DNA from: Kallipyga gabonensis
GTDB lineage: Bacteria > Bacillota > Clostridia > Tissierellales > Peptoniphilaceae
Direction: 5' to 3'
DNA: 64,000 bases
NCBI RefSeq assembly: GCF_001286805.1
Contig: NZ_CXYV01000001.1
Location: 218,405-282,404 of the forward strand
Shown piece after piece: positions 16,087 to 24,526 of this stretch. Within the stretch, counting starts at the first letter, position 1; every line of letters starts with the position of its first letter. Position numbers and translations under genes: made by a program. The notes under the pieces are model-generated. The model had not been told where the DNA came from and ran no database searches. It was given only the letters and a program-made list of their open reading frames with translations.

Positions 16087-16962
16087 TTATGCAGCAGGGG
16101 TTGCCGTCGGAGCCTTGATAGTCACAACAACCACCCCATCCAGTCGTTCTGCATAAAGGGCTGTTCCAGAAAGAGCAATGGTCTCGGCAGTTAAGCGCTG
16201 CTTGTTGATGTCCTTAGTTACACCAATAACCCCGGTTTGATCGGTCACGAAGTCAAAGGCCTTTCCAATTTCTCCACCGGAAACGACGGCATAAGCAAAG
16301 ACCAGGTTGTCCGCAGCGGTTGCATAGAGCTTTCCTTTCGTGATAGCGGAAGAAAGAACGACCACATCAGCACCAAGGAAATTCTCCACATAGTTCAGGC
16401 CAAATGCGTTTTGGATGGTGATTTGCGCCTTTGCCAGATAATCTGCCACATCAAGAGGATTTGCAAAGATAACCGTGCGCACAGCATCATCTTCAAAAGC
16501 GACCTGGACCTGACCCCAGCCTTGAGCAATAGCGCCCTGGAGGCCCTCTCCTGTTGCTTTCCCGGTGCCTTTTGCCAAATATCCGAAAAGGCCCTTTCTC
16601 ACTTCTTTTTGAAGTTCTCTCAGAAGCTTCTGATCGGTCACATTAATTGCCTGTTCAAAGCCGTACTTCTGGATATCTTCCACGGCTACCGCTTTACGCT
16701 TCTTATCCCAGGTAAGCTCGATGGGATCGCCTTCTTCCACTTTTACCTGCGACAGCGGAATGATGTCGCCTTTCGGTACTTTCGTACCATCCAAAGTCAC
16801 TGAGGACTTATAGGTTTTGATGGTGGATCCGGCACTCAAGGGCACCTTTCTTTGTACGCCCAACATATCAAAAAGACTTTTCAGTTGTTTCCCGAACATC
16901 TCTACAAAATCAATGGACTGCGCCTTGACGAAAGTTTCTGTTAAATTGACTTCTGCTGCCAT
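16087..16962 (-). CDS. Major capsid protein
   Basis: The product has 291 residues. The scaffold gene lies directly upstream and the connector gene directly downstream. It has an HK97-fold-like pattern of beta strands and helices (VPLSAGSTIKTYKSSVTLDG; DWKKRKAVAVEDIQ-type loop; NAFGLNYVENFLGADVVVLSSAITKGKLYATAADNLVFAY; ETIALSGTALYAERLDGVVVVTI). It forms the icosahedral shell. A proline/alanine tail (PTATPAA) ends the protein. Confidence 0.88.
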   Translation of the reverse strand: MAAEVNLTETFVKAQSIDFVEMFGKQLKSLFDMLGVQRKVPLSAGSTIKTYKSSVTLDGTKVPKGDIIPLSQVKVEEGDPIELTWDKKRKAVAVEDIQKYGFEQAINVTDQKLLRELQKEVRKGLFGYLAKGTGKATGEGLQGAIAQGWGQVQVAFEDDAVRTVIFANPLDVADYLAKAQITIQNAFGLNYVENFLGADVVVLSSAITKGKLYATAADNLVFAYAVVSGGEIGKAFDFVTDQTGVIGVTKDINKQRLTAETIALSGTALYAERLDGVVVVTIKAPTATPAA

Positions 16963-16976
16963 AATATTCCCTCCGA

Positions 16977-17576
16977 TTATGAATTAAAAAGATCCAAGTG
17001 CTCTGCGATTGCTCGCTGCCGCTCTCCGATGTCCTTGATGCCAAGAATCTCATTTCGAGTCATCCCCTTGGGAGACATCCGGTTTGGAGTCTTCCCTTTG
17101 AGTTTCTCGTTGATACCGGCTTCTACAGCCTTCTGGTACATTTTGCAGAAGGATTCCACATTTTTCTGGGTGGTCTCGGCCTTATCCGTGATAAGAGTTT
17201 GAACCAATGCATCTTCGACATGAACTCCTCTCTCACTAAGCATTCCCCTTGCTGTCTTTGCCATCTGGCTTAAAGTATTTGCTTTTCGTAGTTCAGCAAG
17301 TTCGTCTTTGAGCTTCTGATTTTCATGCTCCATTCGTTCCTGGGCATTCATCTTCGCCAGCTTTTCCGCTTCTTCCCTATCTGCTTTGGCCTTCTCTTCT
17401 GCCTTTGATACAGCACGTTTCACCCTTTCCTGGACGATAGCGTTGACTTCTTCTTGTGTGAAAGTCTTCTCCGCTCTCTTCTCGTCTTTAGGGCTTTTAC
17501 CATTCGACTGAGAATCGTCTTGAGTGGGGTCGATCTCCTGTTCCAGCATTTCCTTTGAATTCTTGTCATCTGCCAT
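16977..17576 (-). CDS. Capsid scaffold protein (DUF4355-like)
   Basis: The product has 199 residues and is highly charged and helical: TFTQEEVNAIVQERVKRAVSKAEEKAKADREEAEKLAKMNAQERMEHENQKLKDELAEL. This is the usual sequence style of DUF4355 scaffolds, with the FTQEEVNAIV...R start. It guides capsid assembly and leaves the head. A terminator at 17682-17713 separates it from the upstream MuF pair. Confidence 0.9.
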   Translation of the reverse strand: MADDKNSKEMLEQEIDPTQDDSQSNGKSPKDEKRAEKTFTQEEVNAIVQERVKRAVSKAEEKAKADREEAEKLAKMNAQERMEHENQKLKDELAELRKANTLSQMAKTARGMLSERGVHVEDALVQTLITDKAETTQKNVESFCKMYQKAVEAGINEKLKGKTPNRMSPKGMTRNEILGIKDIGERQRAIAEHLDLFNS

Positions 17577-17681
17577 TTTTACTCCTCCATTTTTACGCCT
17601 GTCGGCTTATTTCCGTAGTGTTTACCGTCTTCCACGTCTAGACATCACCGTAGCTTTTAATGCCTTCCACGGCTGGGCAAT

Positions 17682-17713
17682 AAAAAAGCAGTGGGCACAA
17701 TGCCTACTGCTTT
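17682..17713 (-). terminator. Strong terminator inside the head operon
   Basis: On the minus strand AAAGCAGTAGGC pairs with GCCCACTGCTTT (one mismatch) around a 5-base loop and runs into T6. It falls between the small gene at 17740 and the scaffold gene, so scaffold and capsid need readthrough or their own promoter. Confidence 0.8.
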
Positions 17714-17739
17714 GGTTTATATGGTTTTCTTGAATTAGA

Positions 17740-17931
17740 TTAAAGGATTTCTATCGATTCAATCTCAGATTGATTTAACAAAATGTTCCCTATTTCTAAC
17801 ATATTTTCCTCATCATCTTCTTCTTTTCTATAAAAGTTTGTACACTTTACATGCTTCAAATCTTTCTCCGGAAAGAAGGAAATATTGATTGTTTTACCGT
17901 CCGCCTGCCTCATGAGTTTCTCACTAATCAT
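17740..17931 (-). CDS. Small acidic protein, possible immunity partner of MuF
   Basis: The product has 63 residues (MISEKLMRQADGKTINISFFPEKDLKH...EEDDEENMLEIGNILLNQSEIESIEIL), acidic in the second half. The ATG at 17931 has AAAGGAGGGGGCG and overlaps the end of the MuF gene by 8 bases, so the two are translationally coupled. A terminator follows. Small genes in exactly this place often encode immunity proteins for toxin domains fused to MuF. No family is recognised, so the role is inferred. Confidence 0.6.
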   Translation of the reverse strand: MISEKLMRQADGKTINISFFPEKDLKHVKCTNFYRKEEDDEENMLEIGNILLNQSEIESIEIL

Positions 17932-19258
17932 TTTTCGCCCCCTCCTTTCTAGGAACAATATGAACCCACTTCTTATCTTTATATTCTATGCTAAAGCGAT
18001 GAGTTAAATTGCCTTCAACCTCTCCCAAAAATCTCTTATCCGTAATAAACTCTTTTTTAGTCCATAATCCTCTTCCATTACGTCTAAGTTCTCCTGACCC
18101 CGCTCTATCATAAATCAATTCCTGTGTCTGCTTCTCTGGAATGTTGATTTTGCTCTTCTCTGAATTATACCTCTTACTGCCATAATTATGTTCTTCAAAC
18201 TTTTCGTGATTCAAAATCTTGTCATGGTCATCTATCCAGGATCTTATTGATTCATCAGATTGATCTTCAATCGGTTCATTTTCATTATACCCCTTATCCA
18301 CCGCAGCAGCTATGCTACAGCGGCAAAAAGGATGTAAGGGTGGCAAGTTCCCGCCAATGGCACTTTTTTCGGTATCAAAGATCCGGCCATCCATCGCTTC
18401 ACATATCGGGCATGTCCTGTGGTCGATCTCCGCAATCCATTCGTACTTGCTATATCCTCCCCTACGAAAGGAATCCATCTGGACTTCCGTCATCACTCTC
18501 GCGGACTCTGTAATCGCCAGTCGATGGGCCTTGAAAAGTGCCCCTCCGCCTTTTACTCCCGTTTCTTTATCGACTAGATCAGCTAAGCGATTTGCCCACT
18601 GATAAGGATGTTCTCCCAAAAGTAGGGATCGTTCCAGGCCAACCTGCAAGCGACTTACCAGTTCTTCCTTGTTTGCCCATATCCGTGATGAGAATGGAGC
18701 TCCCTGAAAGTTGCCTAGGATAATTTTATCGACGTTCCGAAGGAGTGCTTTTCGAGTCGGTTCACTCAATCCCAGAATTCCGGCTTGTCGTTCAATCTCC
18801 TTTATTGAGTCCTGTGATAATCGGGTAGCGAGTAGTTGGTATTCTTCATCGTATAGTTTAAGTCCGTGAAGCTCAATCTCCCGTTTCATCAGTTCAATCC
18901 GGCTAGTACGCATCTTCAGGTTATACAGCCTGAGTTCTGCATTCGCCTTATCACTAAAGTCTCTGGTCTCCACATACCGCTTTGCTTTTTCTGCGAAGGT
19001 CTTTACGTCCATCTTGCTGGCCTTCTCATAAGCAGCGTTAATATCCAAGCCCTCCTTACCGGCATAGCGAAGGTATTGATTCTTGATATCCGCCTGAAGG
19101 CTTATGCTAACTCTCTTGTAGAGCTCCTTTAATTTGCTTAAGTATAGCCCATCGGCGATGATCGAATCTCTTATAAACGCCAGTTCACGCTTCCTGGTGT
19201 AGCTTACTTCTTTATCGATCGCCTGATTATATCTCTTCGTTAGCAGCGTCTTCTTCAC
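17924..19258 (-). CDS. MuF/SPP1 gp7-like minor head protein with extra C-terminal domain
   Basis: The product has 444 residues. The middle part carries the gp7/MuF signature DHRTCPICEAMDGRIFDTEK...LPPLHPFCRCSIAA with metal-binding-type Cys/His residues. About 125 residues follow this domain, which normally ends the protein: a charged linker and a compact end (LIYDRAGSGELRRNGRGLWT...RFSIEYKDKKWVHIVPRKEG). MuF proteins are carried in the virion, and some bear polymorphic toxin domains. The GTG start has AGGAGGCAGAGA and overlaps the portal gene. Confidence 0.85.
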   Translation of the reverse strand: MKKTLLTKRYNQAIDKEVSYTRKRELAFIRDSIIADGLYLSKLKELYKRVSISLQADIKNQYLRYAGKEGLDINAAYEKASKMDVKTFAEKAKRYVETRDFSDKANAELRLYNLKMRTSRIELMKREIELHGLKLYDEEYQLLATRLSQDSIKEIERQAGILGLSEPTRKALLRNVDKIILGNFQGAPFSSRIWANKEELVSRLQVGLERSLLLGEHPYQWANRLADLVDKETGVKGGGALFKAHRLAITESARVMTEVQMDSFRRGGYSKYEWIAEIDHRTCPICEAMDGRIFDTEKSAIGGNLPPLHPFCRCSIAAAVDKGYNENEPIEDQSDESIRSWIDDHDKILNHEKFEEHNYGSKRYNSEKSKINIPEKQTQELIYDRAGSGELRRNGRGLWTKKEFITDKRFLGEVEGNLTHRFSIEYKDKKWVHIVPRKEGAKND

Positions 19259-20573
19259 TCTCTGCCTCCTGATGGTTGTGAAGCTCTACCATCGGCTCTA
19301 GCCGGTTCTCTTCCTCAATGCGTGCCAGCTCTTGCTTGACGTCCCCAACAACAGAAAGATTTTCTAAAATGGTTTCATCTGATGTGATCCCTTGAAGACT
19401 GCGTGCCGTCTCTGCTTCCTCTTTGATGTTTGCCGGTAGATTTCGAGTAAACTTATAGTCTATTCCTACGAGGTCATTTTGACTGATCGTAGAATTCGGA
19501 AGATTCGCTATCAAGCGGTAGCGTTCGTTAAAGCCCCGGGCAAATTTACGCTCTTTTGTCTTGGCAAGATTGCTCATGCTTTGGAGCTTATATTGGAGTG
19601 CAATGCCCGATGCCGTGCCGAATTTGTCGTCATTAATATTCGGCACCATAGAAAGATTGAAGATAAGTTTTTCAATGCGTTCCAGCAAATGCTCCTGTGT
19701 GGCATCCGCATTGGGCTTTTCCATGAAATCAACAACCAACTGACCATCGCCACCGGTCTTCTCCAGATTGATAATCCGGTAATCTCGTATTTCCGAAAGA
19801 ATCTCGGTGTCTAACTTTGCGCCTAAAATTTTCATATAGGCATCCGCAAAGTAGTCAACGTCATTCGCCTTTTCGCTAATTGCCTTATTGTAGGCATTAA
19901 TGAGGTATTCAACCCACTCAAAAGCCCCGATACGTTCTTCATTTTCCACGTATTCAATGATAGGCACCGCACCGAAGTAGTGGGGCTTCTCCTCTGTATA
20001 AATCAGCTCTCCGGCTCTTTCCTCAAAATATTTGATGGAGGTATTATCTGATATGGTCCCGATCATCTTTCCATCCGCGGCATCGGTATAACGGATGCCG
20101 TAGAGTGGGGTCTCCCTTATGCTTGTCGATCTAACCAGGATGCATTCCGATGGGGCGATCTGGGTGATACCAACCTGGGCATTCTCGTCCATGTAAAGCA
20201 GTTCAAAGGCATGACCGTAGATATCACACTTTTTAGAAAGATCCGAATTGAGGTCATCGAGATCGTTATATTTCTCTAAAAGCTGGATGTAATCTGAGAC
20301 TTTTTCCTTGCCTGAAACAGTCTTTACCGGGATCCCCATAAAATAGCCGTTAAAAGTATCGACAATATATCGTGCAAAGTTGGCAACAATTCGGTTGTCC
20401 GGCTTTGTCGCAGGCTTGGGGTCTTGATACAAGATATCTTGATCACCTACATACAACCGCTTAAGTTCTTTATATCTTCCAACAAGAGAGCGATGCTTTG
20501 AAATAAATCCCAAAAGTTTCTCTTGGGTCATCTCCTCTTCCGGATCCATATAAAATGCCTTTTCTTTATACAT
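19227..20573 (-). CDS. Portal protein (SPP1 gp6-like)
   Basis: The product has 448 residues and matches the SPP1-type portal: PDNRIVANFARYIVDTFNGYFMGIPV, AFELLYMDENAQ, HYFGAVPIIEYVENEERIGAFEWVEYLINAYNKAISEKANDVDYFADAYM, GTASGIALQYKLQSMSNLAKTKERKF. It forms the dodecameric channel for DNA packaging. The start at 20573 (AGGAGGACAAGCC) is preferred to the longer frame. The acidic tail ends EDAANEEI. Confidence 0.93.
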   Translation of the reverse strand: MYKEKAFYMDPEEEMTQEKLLGFISKHRSLVGRYKELKRLYVGDQDILYQDPKPATKPDNRIVANFARYIVDTFNGYFMGIPVKTVSGKEKVSDYIQLLEKYNDLDDLNSDLSKKCDIYGHAFELLYMDENAQVGITQIAPSECILVRSTSIRETPLYGIRYTDAADGKMIGTISDNTSIKYFEERAGELIYTEEKPHYFGAVPIIEYVENEERIGAFEWVEYLINAYNKAISEKANDVDYFADAYMKILGAKLDTEILSEIRDYRIINLEKTGGDGQLVVDFMEKPNADATQEHLLERIEKLIFNLSMVPNINDDKFGTASGIALQYKLQSMSNLAKTKERKFARGFNERYRLIANLPNSTISQNDLVGIDYKFTRNLPANIKEEAETARSLQGITSDETILENLSVVGDVKQELARIEEENRLEPMVELHNHQEAESEEDAANEEI

Positions 20574-20584
20574 GGCTTGTCCTC

Positions 20585-21183
20585 CTAAAGGGAATGTCGG
20601 ATGAGATGGACACTCACTCCAATTTCCTTTCGCCATCCTTCAACGCCGTATCTCAAAGCGGCCATGGCATCATCAAAAAAAGCGACCGGCTCATCCAAGT
20701 ACTCGCCCGACGCTTGATCTCTTTTCCATTTCCATTGGGATATTTCTTTGATGGTGTTGGTGCAGGATGGATCAATATAAATCCTCCGCTGCTTCAGCCA
20801 GTCAACCTGCACAGCTTGATACTTTTTCCCTCTGATCGTCTCCTTGGAGACGGGGCGGGCCATATAACCGGCTCTCCCCCACATCTGAATCCGATCAGGC
20901 TCTGCTGAATCACACCACATGGTTCTTGTTTTAGGAAACTTATCCTCCGCTAAGCTGATAAGCTCCTGGGTGTCCTTCCCGAACTCATAGAGTTCTTTAA
21001 TGACATATAGGTCTTCATCCTTTATTCCAATAAGCAGTATTGCATTGGCATGGTTATATCCAAAGTCCTGTCCTATAGCCACATCATCATAATCGGCAAG
21101 ATTCCTACTACACTCGCAAGCTTCCCAGTTTTTGAGGATTAGCCCCCCAACTTCTCCCCATTCACCTACAATTTCGTTACGAA
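20585..21183 (-). CDS. terL: Terminase large subunit, exon 2 (nuclease domain)
   Basis: This encodes the C-terminal half of the packaging motor: after the joint RNEIVGEWGEVGGLILKNWEA it runs into DDVAIGQDFGYNHANAILL, DSAEPDRIQMWGRAG and FFDDAMAALRYGVEG, giving the acidic residues of the RNase H-like nuclease. It has no start codon of its own. It joins exon 1 once the intron at 21184-22053 is removed, giving about 420 residues, the normal size for SPP1-type TerL. The exact exon border is inferred from reading frame and the terminal G of group I introns. Confidence 0.85.
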
Positions 21184-22053
21184 CAAGCCGCTTCCGCTTG
21201 CTCTCTGTATGTTTCCATACAGTTCAGACTATATCTTGACTTCATAAGAAGCCCCTGCTGTTTCAGATTCGCTTGAATCTTACTCTACTCACTTCCACGA
21301 AAAAAGCACCGCTTTTCAGCAGTGCTTTTAGTGTGCTTTCGATAGTCGTTACACTCAAACAATGTATTCCCAACGGAAACCACATGAAGAAGCAGATCGG
21401 CCTTTTAGGCAAGCCCGTATTGCATTGGCGTTACCTTTCAGTTCTCTTGCCGCTTCTTCTATGCTTTGATACTCAACAACAGCCCCCGTCTTTTTGTTTA
21501 TACCTCTGATTGGCTTGCAACCTTTAGGCTTTGAAAGTCCTGTTTTGTATGCATGCTTTGAATTTTCACTGCAAGTACACCATTCAAGATTTTCAACGCT
21601 GTTATTCATCCTGTCCCCATCTTTGTGATTAACCTGCGGTTTTCCATCAGGGTTCGGAATGAATGTTTCAGCAACAAGCCTGTGTATCATCTTCACCTGT
21701 CTTTTGTTATTCTTCCACAGTTCAACATGATACATAGGTTTAGGATGCCGCTTTGTGATTTTTGAAGAATGCAATGTCAGTATCTTTTCATTGAATGTCC
21801 TGTCCCGATCATTATAAGATTTAACCGTCCGCTTCAATGACTTTACTTTGCCTGTGTTCGATACTTCATACAATCCTTCATAGCCTTCAACTGGTTTCCA
21901 TATTTCCTTCATATTGTCACCCCTTATTATATTTCCATATAATTTATGGGATGTCAACATTTACATTGTTTTAGCTCGGGGTTACCCTCGTCTTTCACGT
22001 TAGGGCTTTCACCGAATTAAGCAGGTTTTACATGACCTTAGTTTTTTAGGTTA
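21184..22053 (-). ncRNA. Group I self-splicing intron in terL
   Basis: Conserved core elements occur in order on the minus strand. The P element AATTCGGTGAAAGCCC and the Q element GGGTAACCCCGAGC lie just inside the 5' end. The R element GTAACGACTATCGAAAG is at about 21337-21353 and the S element AAGATATAGTC at about 21228-21238, with ATAGTC pairing to GACTAT as P7. A P9-like hairpin CTGTATGGAAACATACAG follows. P1 can form between exon ATGGCT and intron GGTCAT, with the required U-G pair at the splice site. It interrupts terL between the ATPase and nuclease domains and carries a homing endonuclease ORF. Confidence 0.85.
21355..21912 (-). CDS. HNH homing endonuclease (NUMOD4-HNH) within intron
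   Basis: The product has 185 residues. NUMOD4 lies at the N-terminus (IWKPVEGYEGLYEVSNTGKVKSL), the HNH core follows (MIHRLVAETFIPNP...QVNHKDGDRMNNSVENLEWCT), and the C-terminal NUMOD1-like DNA-binding repeat reads SIEEAARELKGNANAIRACLKGR...GFRWEY. It promotes intron spread into intronless terL genes. The start at 21912 has AAGGGGTGACAAT; the longer frame lacks a binding site. The stop lies just before the R element. Confidence 0.93.
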   Translation of the reverse strand: MKEIWKPVEGYEGLYEVSNTGKVKSLKRTVKSYNDRDRTFNEKILTLHSSKITKRHPKPMYHVELWKNNKRQVKMIHRLVAETFIPNPDGKPQVNHKDGDRMNNSVENLEWCTCSENSKHAYKTGLSKPKGCKPIRGINKKTGAVVEYQSIEEAARELKGNANAIRACLKGRSASSCGFRWEYIV

Positions 22054-22717
22054 AGCCATATATGCGGTATCCGTCAGGATCCAGGAGTTTCCTTCTCGCC
22101 ATTCTCTCTTTGTAAGCCTCATCAATGAAGCGGTTATCCAGATAGGTTGACTGGTGAGAGAATGTATTTTTATCTTTATGGTCAAAGAAAGCCGCCTTTA
22201 TCCAGTGATTCTTTGATACCGGATTGAAGGTCAGCTTGATCTGATAGAACTGGCCTTCTGGAAGTTTTCCACGCAAGCGGTCATCAATGATCTCAAAGTC
22301 CTCTTGTGTAAACTCCGTGGCTTCTTCTAGCCAAACATCGGTCAGCTTTCCCTTAGCGAAGGTGATGGACTTGAGCTTTTCCCTTTGCTTCTGGTCATTA
22401 CATCCCCGAAAGATAATCGAGTTCCCATTGATGCAGGAGAGTTTAAGCGGACTAAGCGTCGCCTTCCAGTATCGGCCAACCTCCAGCCGGTCAATAGCCG
22501 CCATGAGCTCGTAGAAAGTACTGTCCCTGTTCGTCACCTCGGACTTACGCATCACCAGGAGATTTCTGCCCTTATCTGCCATGAGACGAACAATATATTG
22601 CTGCGCCGTATCAACAGACTTCCCGGATCCGGCTGAGCCTTTCATAGCAACGTACCGGCATTTGGAATGATGAACGGGCCTAAAAACCCTATTTGCCTGA
22701 AGATTAATCGTCTTCAT
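22054..22717 (-). CDS. terL: Terminase large subunit, exon 1 (ATPase domain)
   Basis: This encodes the N-terminal 221 residues of the DNA packaging motor. Walker A GSAGSGKS is at 27-34, Walker B with catalytic acid at LEEATE (130-135), and the coupling motif TFNPVSKNHW further on. Translation without splicing would stop at TAA 22046-22048 just inside the intron. The ATG overlaps the end of terS by 14 bases. Confidence 0.93.
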
Positions 22718-23147
22718 AGTTCACTTCCAAAGACAGTTCCATATCAACATCGGCCTGAAGCTTATCCATAAATCCCCCGTTACAGCGGATGATATGCTCG
22801 AGTGACTTCTGTGCTTCCTCGACAGACGGTGTGAAGGTGTACTCCACATCTTTAAGGACTTCACCGGTTACCTTGTCCACCTGCTTTGAATAGCCTTTTT
22901 GAATTTCTCTTCGTGCGATAGCACTTGTCCGGGCCAGGGCTTCTTCTAGAGTCATAATTTTCTTCGATTCAATTTCATCCATACGCCTTTTGATATAACT
23001 AGAAATATTAGGTTTTGTAAGGTTTTCACTGCCTATCACTCCAGCGGTTTTTCCGCTATATCCCGCCCTTCTTGCTGCTTCTGTAGCATTGCCGGAGATG
23101 ATATACTCATCCGCGAATCTTTTTTGTTTTGTCGTTAATTTCCGAAT
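22704..23147 (-). CDS. terS: Terminase small subunit, start codon abnormal
   Basis: From 23133 onward the frame reads LTTKQKRFADEYIISGNATEAARRAGYSGKTA, the classic helix-turn-helix N-terminus of TerS, and continues to VNYEDD at the terL overlap. No ATG, GTG or TTG lies upstream of this motif before the stop at 23151-23153. The first standard start in frame is a GTG at 23039, which would remove the DNA-binding domain. An ATT at 23147 lies about 10 bases after AAGGGAG and is a possible start. ATGs at 23154 and 23157 are in another frame. Confidence 0.75.
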   Translation of the reverse strand: MRKLTTKQKRFADEYIISGNATEAARRAGYSGKTAGVIGSENLTKPNISSYIKRRMDEIESKKIMTLEEALARTSAIARREIQKGYSKQVDKVTGEVLKDVEYTFTPSVEEAQKSLEHIIRCNGGFMDKLQADVDMELSLEVNYEDD

Positions 23148-23348
23148 AAGTCATCATCTCCCTTCTAATTACGTCTTTTTAACCTGTCTGTCCTCCTCTA
23201 AAGGGAAAACCTCCCACTACAGACCTTAAAAATGGACCAGCCGGGAGTTGCACCCGGCCTTCCACCTATGCCATGAAAGGAGGAATCATCTCTGAGTGGC
23301 CCAATAAAAAAGGCACCAGCTATAAAAGCCCGTGCCTCTTCTCGCCAC

Positions 23349-23376
23349 AAAAAAGACCGTCCATTTCTGGACGATC
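23349..23376 (-). terminator. Terminator after toxin-antitoxin pair
   Basis: On the minus strand GATCGTCCA pairs with TGGACGGTC (one G-U) across a 4-base loop and is followed by T6. It closes the transcript of the Panacea pair before terS. Confidence 0.82.
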
Positions 23377-23427
23377 TTTACTGCCTATAGTATACAACAA
23401 GTTCAATGTTCATTTTGCCCATTTTGC

Positions 23428-23994
23428 TCAGTCTGGGCATGAAGGTGTATACTTGCAATGATTTTGTTTAAGGCGATTTTTAGTTTCATTGGAATATAGC
23501 TTGTGATGAAAATCTAATAATAGAACAGTAAAAATTCCTGATTGACCGATTATGCCTATTATTCGGGTTCCCTTTTCTATCCCCACCTGATAAATATCTT
23601 CATCTCCTAACAAATGGTCAGTTAGTCTAACCGCCTCGGGATGCCCACCATTTCTAGCGGCTTTTTGAATTAATCGAACAACTAAATCACGTTTATCTTG
23701 ACCAATCAAATGACAGTGGCGATAATGTTGCGATGCAAACAATTCTTTAGTAGATTTCCCAGAAAGTTTGGAAATAGTTTGGTGCAAAAGCATTAAAGAA
23801 TCCACAAAATGCGATTCATTCTTACACTGATTATAAAAATCCTTATCATTCACTAAGCAAAACAGGTACTCAAAAGAAAGATCAAACACCAGCCCTTCCG
23901 ATCTTAGTGTTTGATTTTCTCTACCAATTCTTACGCTTTGTGCCTTATCGTTTTTCTTCGGCTTAGGAATCTTACGTCTGTTATTTTTCCCCAT
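23428..23994 (-). CDS. Putative toxin partner of Panacea protein
   Basis: The product has 188 residues. A basic N-terminal stretch (MGKNNRRKIPKPKKNDKAQ) is followed by a helical domain and a C-terminal beta region ending RIIGIIGQSGIFTVLLLDFHHKLY, the kind of strand-and-histidine ending seen in RelE-like or small RNase toxins. The start overlaps the Panacea stop (TGATG), so the pair is coupled with the antitoxin first. Panacea antitoxins pair with many unrelated toxins; this one is not recognised. A terminator follows at 23349. Confidence 0.6.
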   Translation of the reverse strand: MGKNNRRKIPKPKKNDKAQSVRIGRENQTLRSEGLVFDLSFEYLFCLVNDKDFYNQCKNESHFVDSLMLLHQTISKLSGKSTKELFASQHYRHCHLIGQDKRDLVVRLIQKAARNGGHPEAVRLTDHLLGDEDIYQVGIEKGTRIIGIIGQSGIFTVLLLDFHHKLYSNETKNRLKQNHCKYTPSCPD

Positions 23995-24461
23995 CAGTCA
24001 ACGCTCAGCCTGTCTGCATAACATTCAAAAATATCTCTATCTTTTATAACATTGGTACAAACTTCATATGATGCACAGTCCACTCTTGCGTTTTTCCAAG
24101 GATCTTCTTGGTGTGTAAAATGCTCAAGTTGATTTGCAGAATACCTGCCATAAACATCCCAGACTTGCTCAAGAACATCTAACTCATCACTTGAAAAAGT
24201 TGAGTTGCTTTCGCCTGTTCTTTTTGGAATATCAGACGCTCCATATCTTTTATACTGTCGATAGAGCTCAGGGAAAACAGGACCATGGACCCAAGCCTCT
24301 GGATGTGCGTCCTCAAATAATCGATACTCTAAAGAATTAATAGAGTCGTTAAGGAGCGTTAGTGACCACGCATAGGCATAATAAACCAGCTTCTGTAATT
24401 TCTTAGGCGACATGGATTCCTTTGATAAAAACCAATCTGCAACATCAAAAATACTGGCCAT
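23994..24461 (-). CDS. Panacea-domain (DUF4065) antitoxin-like protein
   Basis: The product has 155 residues with the Panacea/SocA/GepA signature: FDVADWFLSKESMSPKKLQKLVYYAYAWSL near the N-terminus, then EAWVHGPVFPELYRQYKRYG. This domain is established as a promiscuous antitoxin in PanAT modules. AAGGAGGATATC precedes the ATG. It lies with its partner between the late regulator and the packaging genes, a common place for phage cargo genes. Confidence 0.85.
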   Translation of the reverse strand: MASIFDVADWFLSKESMSPKKLQKLVYYAYAWSLTLLNDSINSLEYRLFEDAHPEAWVHGPVFPELYRQYKRYGASDIPKRTGESNSTFSSDELDVLEQVWDVYGRYSANQLEHFTHQEDPWKNARVDCASYEVCTNVIKDRDIFECYADRLSVD

Positions 24462-24526
24462 GATATCCTCCTTCCTTTTGTCTTCTTTCGGCTAGCTATA
24501 CTATACCCCATTTTAAGTGGCGGTGC

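Noticed and set aside
23273-23461. A 62-codon plus-strand ORF near terS
   Set aside because: It overlaps the minus-strand terminator and has no family resemblance; the AAAGGAGG near its start is on the wrong side of its ATG.
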